Made by a program: the position numbers and the translations under genes. DNA of 25,434 nt from an uncultured Candidatus Melainabacteria bacterium (GTDB lineage: Bacteria; Cyanobacteriota; Vampirovibrionia; Gastranaerophilales; Gastranaerophilaceae): assembly GCA_934699705.1 (NCBI GenBank), contig CAKUXD010000027.1, positions 1 to 25,434 of the forward strand. The letters run 5' to 3'. Each line of letters begins with the position of its first letter. Position 1 is the stretch's first letter. Below are positions 23,758 through 25,434 of the stretch, piece by piece. The notes below the pieces were generated by a model. That model saw only the letters and a list, made by a program, of their open reading frames with translations, was not told where the DNA came from and searched no databases.

Positions 23758-23778
23758 GGCGGTGATGAAATCACCGCC
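23758..23778 (-). terminator. terminator of the right-edge unknown gene
   Basis: A 9-bp perfect stem, GGCGGTGAT (23758-23766) with ATCACCGCC (23770-23778), has a GAA loop. On the minus strand it is followed by TATTTTATT. It separates the large unknown gene from uvrA. Confidence 0.8.
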
Positions 23779-23794
23779 CTGCTTTTAATCTTTA

Positions 23795-25434
23795 TTAACC
23801 GTTTTGACAGTATGCAAAACTTCTTTGAATATTAGCATCAAGAATAGATTTAACAGAGTTATAATCTTGTGTCAATGATGAGTATTCAGTTTGTAATTTT
23901 GTCAATTCAGTATCTAATTGTTTTTCTTTTCTATTAATTTTAGCCTTTTCTGTATCGTAGTAAGCTTTTGCTTGCTCTTCAGTACAAACTTCGGAAATAG
24001 AGTCAACGTTTTGAACATTTTTATCATTAATCAGATATGTACCATTTTTAAATTTTTCTTGAAGTTTAGACATATCTGTAACATCTGCATCTACAGTCCA
24101 ACCACCAGCAGCTAATTTTTTATATAATTCAGCATAGTAACTTGCTTTTGAAGCATCAGATACAACCAAATCACTATTATCGTCTTTTTTAGCAGTCGGA
24201 GTTAAATATGTAGTTTTAATTGTAAAAGAAGCCACCGTTGAAATATCACCAAGCGTATCTGTTGTTTCGGCCTTACCTATTAAAGACATTACCTTATCTA
24301 CTAAATCTTTAGCATAAGAACCAGCGTTAACACAGAATACCCAATCATCATCATCTGCGCCATACATTGCAACAATATTCTTTGTATCGTGGGCAAAATT
24401 CATACAAGAGCCCATTGCGCCTTCGTTATAAGCTACCCAGTTATTATCTTGATTTTTACCTTGCCAAAAGCTATCATTCCAAGATATATTGCTATATGAT
24501 TTTAATATTTCTTTGTTAGCTGCTGACACGACAGATATAACTTTTGTTTTATCTAAACCTTTTTTAACTAATGCATCAACTAATTGAGTTCCAATACCTT
24601 CAGCAAAAGTTTTTAAGTTTTTTATAGCTCCGTCTTGGTTTGATTGTGAAGGACCTTGGCTACGTTCTGTTTTATCATTTCTTCGGCCATTACCACCGCC
24701 TAAAAATATCATGCCATCTTTTTGACCAGCACAATTATATAAATCTGCAATGGTTACATTTTGTTTCCCAATATAAGCTAATTGAGCGTCATTTTGCCAT
24801 GTATTACTTGTAGATTTATACCTATAAACAGTAACTGCACCATTATTATTTGATACATGACCATCAAAAGATCTTGCAAATGTATTAAAGTCGCCAGAAG
24901 TTAATTCTTTATCATAATAAGTCTTTGTAAAATTATTATTTTTGCTGGTAGATGATAAATTTAATAAATCATTAATCGAGAAATTTGATGATGATTTACC
25001 ACTACTTGCGGCACTATATGCATTGGCAACATTTGCACCAGCAATATCAGTAATAAATTGTTTAATATTAGAGGCCGGATATTTGTTTTGAAAATCTGCT
25101 GCTGAACCACTTGTAGCTCCACCTAATGCACTTAATTTAGCTGCAATCGCTGGGCTTAATACAACTTGTCTATTTGCATTTGTAATTGCATATAAAGAAC
25201 TACCACTATTTGCACCTGCAGCGCCCATCATAGCATCATACGATAGGTTTGTTGGGACTTTTGCCCCATCGCCAACTAAAGATGCTGAATTAGATTTTGC
25301 TGAACTCAACATTCTATTATACTTTTCTGCGACTTCTTCTGAATCGCGGGCAAGTACCATATTTTGATTTGATATTCTTTGCATCTTCGCGCTTACATCG
25401 TTTTGACGCGATGTAATGAATAATAATCTTGCTT
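23795..25434 (-). CDS. large coiled-coil-ended protein of unknown function, 5' end outside the window
   Basis: The frame stays open to the window edge, adding 16 residues (ARLLFITSRQNDVSAK) before the first internal Met at 25384, so the true start lies outside; 545 residues are visible. The visible N-terminal part is a long helix (ITSRQNDVSAKMQRISNQNM, then VLARDSEEVAEKYNRML). A Ser/Ala/Asn/Gly-rich middle of about 400 residues follows, including FLGGGNGRRND, GSCMNFAHDTKNIVAMYGADDDDWVF and an EF-like run of acidic residues. The C-terminus is a coiled coil rich in Lys, Glu and Gln (AKINRKEKQLDTELTKLQTE and beyond, ending IQRSFAYCQNG). No membrane segment is seen in this part. Helical conserved ends around a polar variable middle recall flagellin/hook-type filament proteins, but I recognise no motif and give no function. 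A terminator follows. Confidence 0.8.
   Translation of the reverse strand, partial: ARLLFITSRQNDVSAKMQRISNQNMVLARDSEEVAEKYNRMLSSAKSNSASLVGDGAKVPTNLSYDAMMGAAGANSGSSLYAITNANRQVVLSPAIAAKLSALGGATSGSAADFQNKYPASNIKQFITDIAGANVANAYSAASSGKSSSNFSINDLLNLSSTSKNNNFTKTYYDKELTSGDFNTFARSFDGHVSNNNGAVTVYRYKSTSNTWQNDAQLAYIGKQNVTIADLYNCAGQKDGMIFLGGGNGRRNDKTERSQGPSQSNQDGAIKNLKTFAEGIGTQLVDALVKKGLDKTKVISVVSAANKEILKSYSNISWNDSFWQGKNQDNNWVAYNEGAMGSCMNFAHDTKNIVAMYGADDDDWVFCVNAGSYAKDLVDKVMSLIGKAETTDTLGDISTVASFTIKTTYLTPTAKKDDNSDLVVSDASKASYYAELYKKLAAGGWTVDADVTDMSKLQEKFKNGTYLINDKNVQNVDSISEVCTEEQAKAYYDTEKAKINRKEKQLDTELTKLQTEYSSLTQDYNSVKSILDANIQRSFAYCQNG

Overview
The window is AT-rich, densely coded chromosome from an anaerobic, diderm bacterium. 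From memory of family features it looks most like an uncultured gut member of the Cyanobacteria sister class Vampirovibrionia/Melainabacteria (Candidatus Gastranaerophilales). The pointers are the prepilin core FTLAETL...GIIGVVAALTIP, the LptC/LptA pair (lipopolysaccharide export), a tryptophanyl-tRNA synthetase with a complete iron-sulfur cysteine motif, and large Asn/Ser-rich proteins with coiled-coil ends. This placement is inference; no 16S or database search was possible. No tRNA, rRNA, CRISPR array, insertion sequence or prophage is visible.

Layout. 1-1149: a promoter and a prepilin-like gene with a strange 102-residue leader. 1151-7699 (minus): a compact six-gene operon, lptC - lptA - TPR protein - dprA - topA - aroE, with 1-8 nt overlaps or a 2-nt gap at each junction. 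7824-12999 (plus): dapA, secD-secF, a secreted GH13-like protein that has lost its catalytic residues, and rpmB. 13163-13903 (plus): a transglycosylase with an EF-hand and no signal peptide. 13980-15622 (minus): rpsB-tsf with a structured leader. 15802-18570 (minus): a zinc phospholipase C/nuclease-like protein, gap, and a HEAT-like protein. 18679-18861 (plus): a 60-residue unknown gene. 18929-20809 (minus): an alpha/beta hydrolase and trpS. 20868-23705 (minus): uvrA. 23795-25434 (minus): the 3' part of a large unknown coiled-coil-ended protein that runs off the window.

Most of the content is housekeeping: lipid export, DNA uptake and topology, shikimate and lysine/cell-wall precursors, Sec export, translation, glycolysis and repair. 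The parts worth a second look are: four minus-strand genes whose only upstream signal is an extended -10 box 6-9 nt before ATG, suggesting leaderless mRNAs; a shared INFG-aromatic N-terminus on two hydrolases without signal peptides; a GH13 pseudoenzyme; an iron-sulfur TrpRS; a repeat-built prepilin leader; alternative hairpins ahead of rpsB; and the large unknown protein at the right edge.

Several starts were moved from the longest open frame to the codon that a Shine-Dalgarno sequence or stop-start overlap supports: aroE, dprA, lptC, tsf, the phospholipase-like gene, the HEAT-like gene and uvrA.
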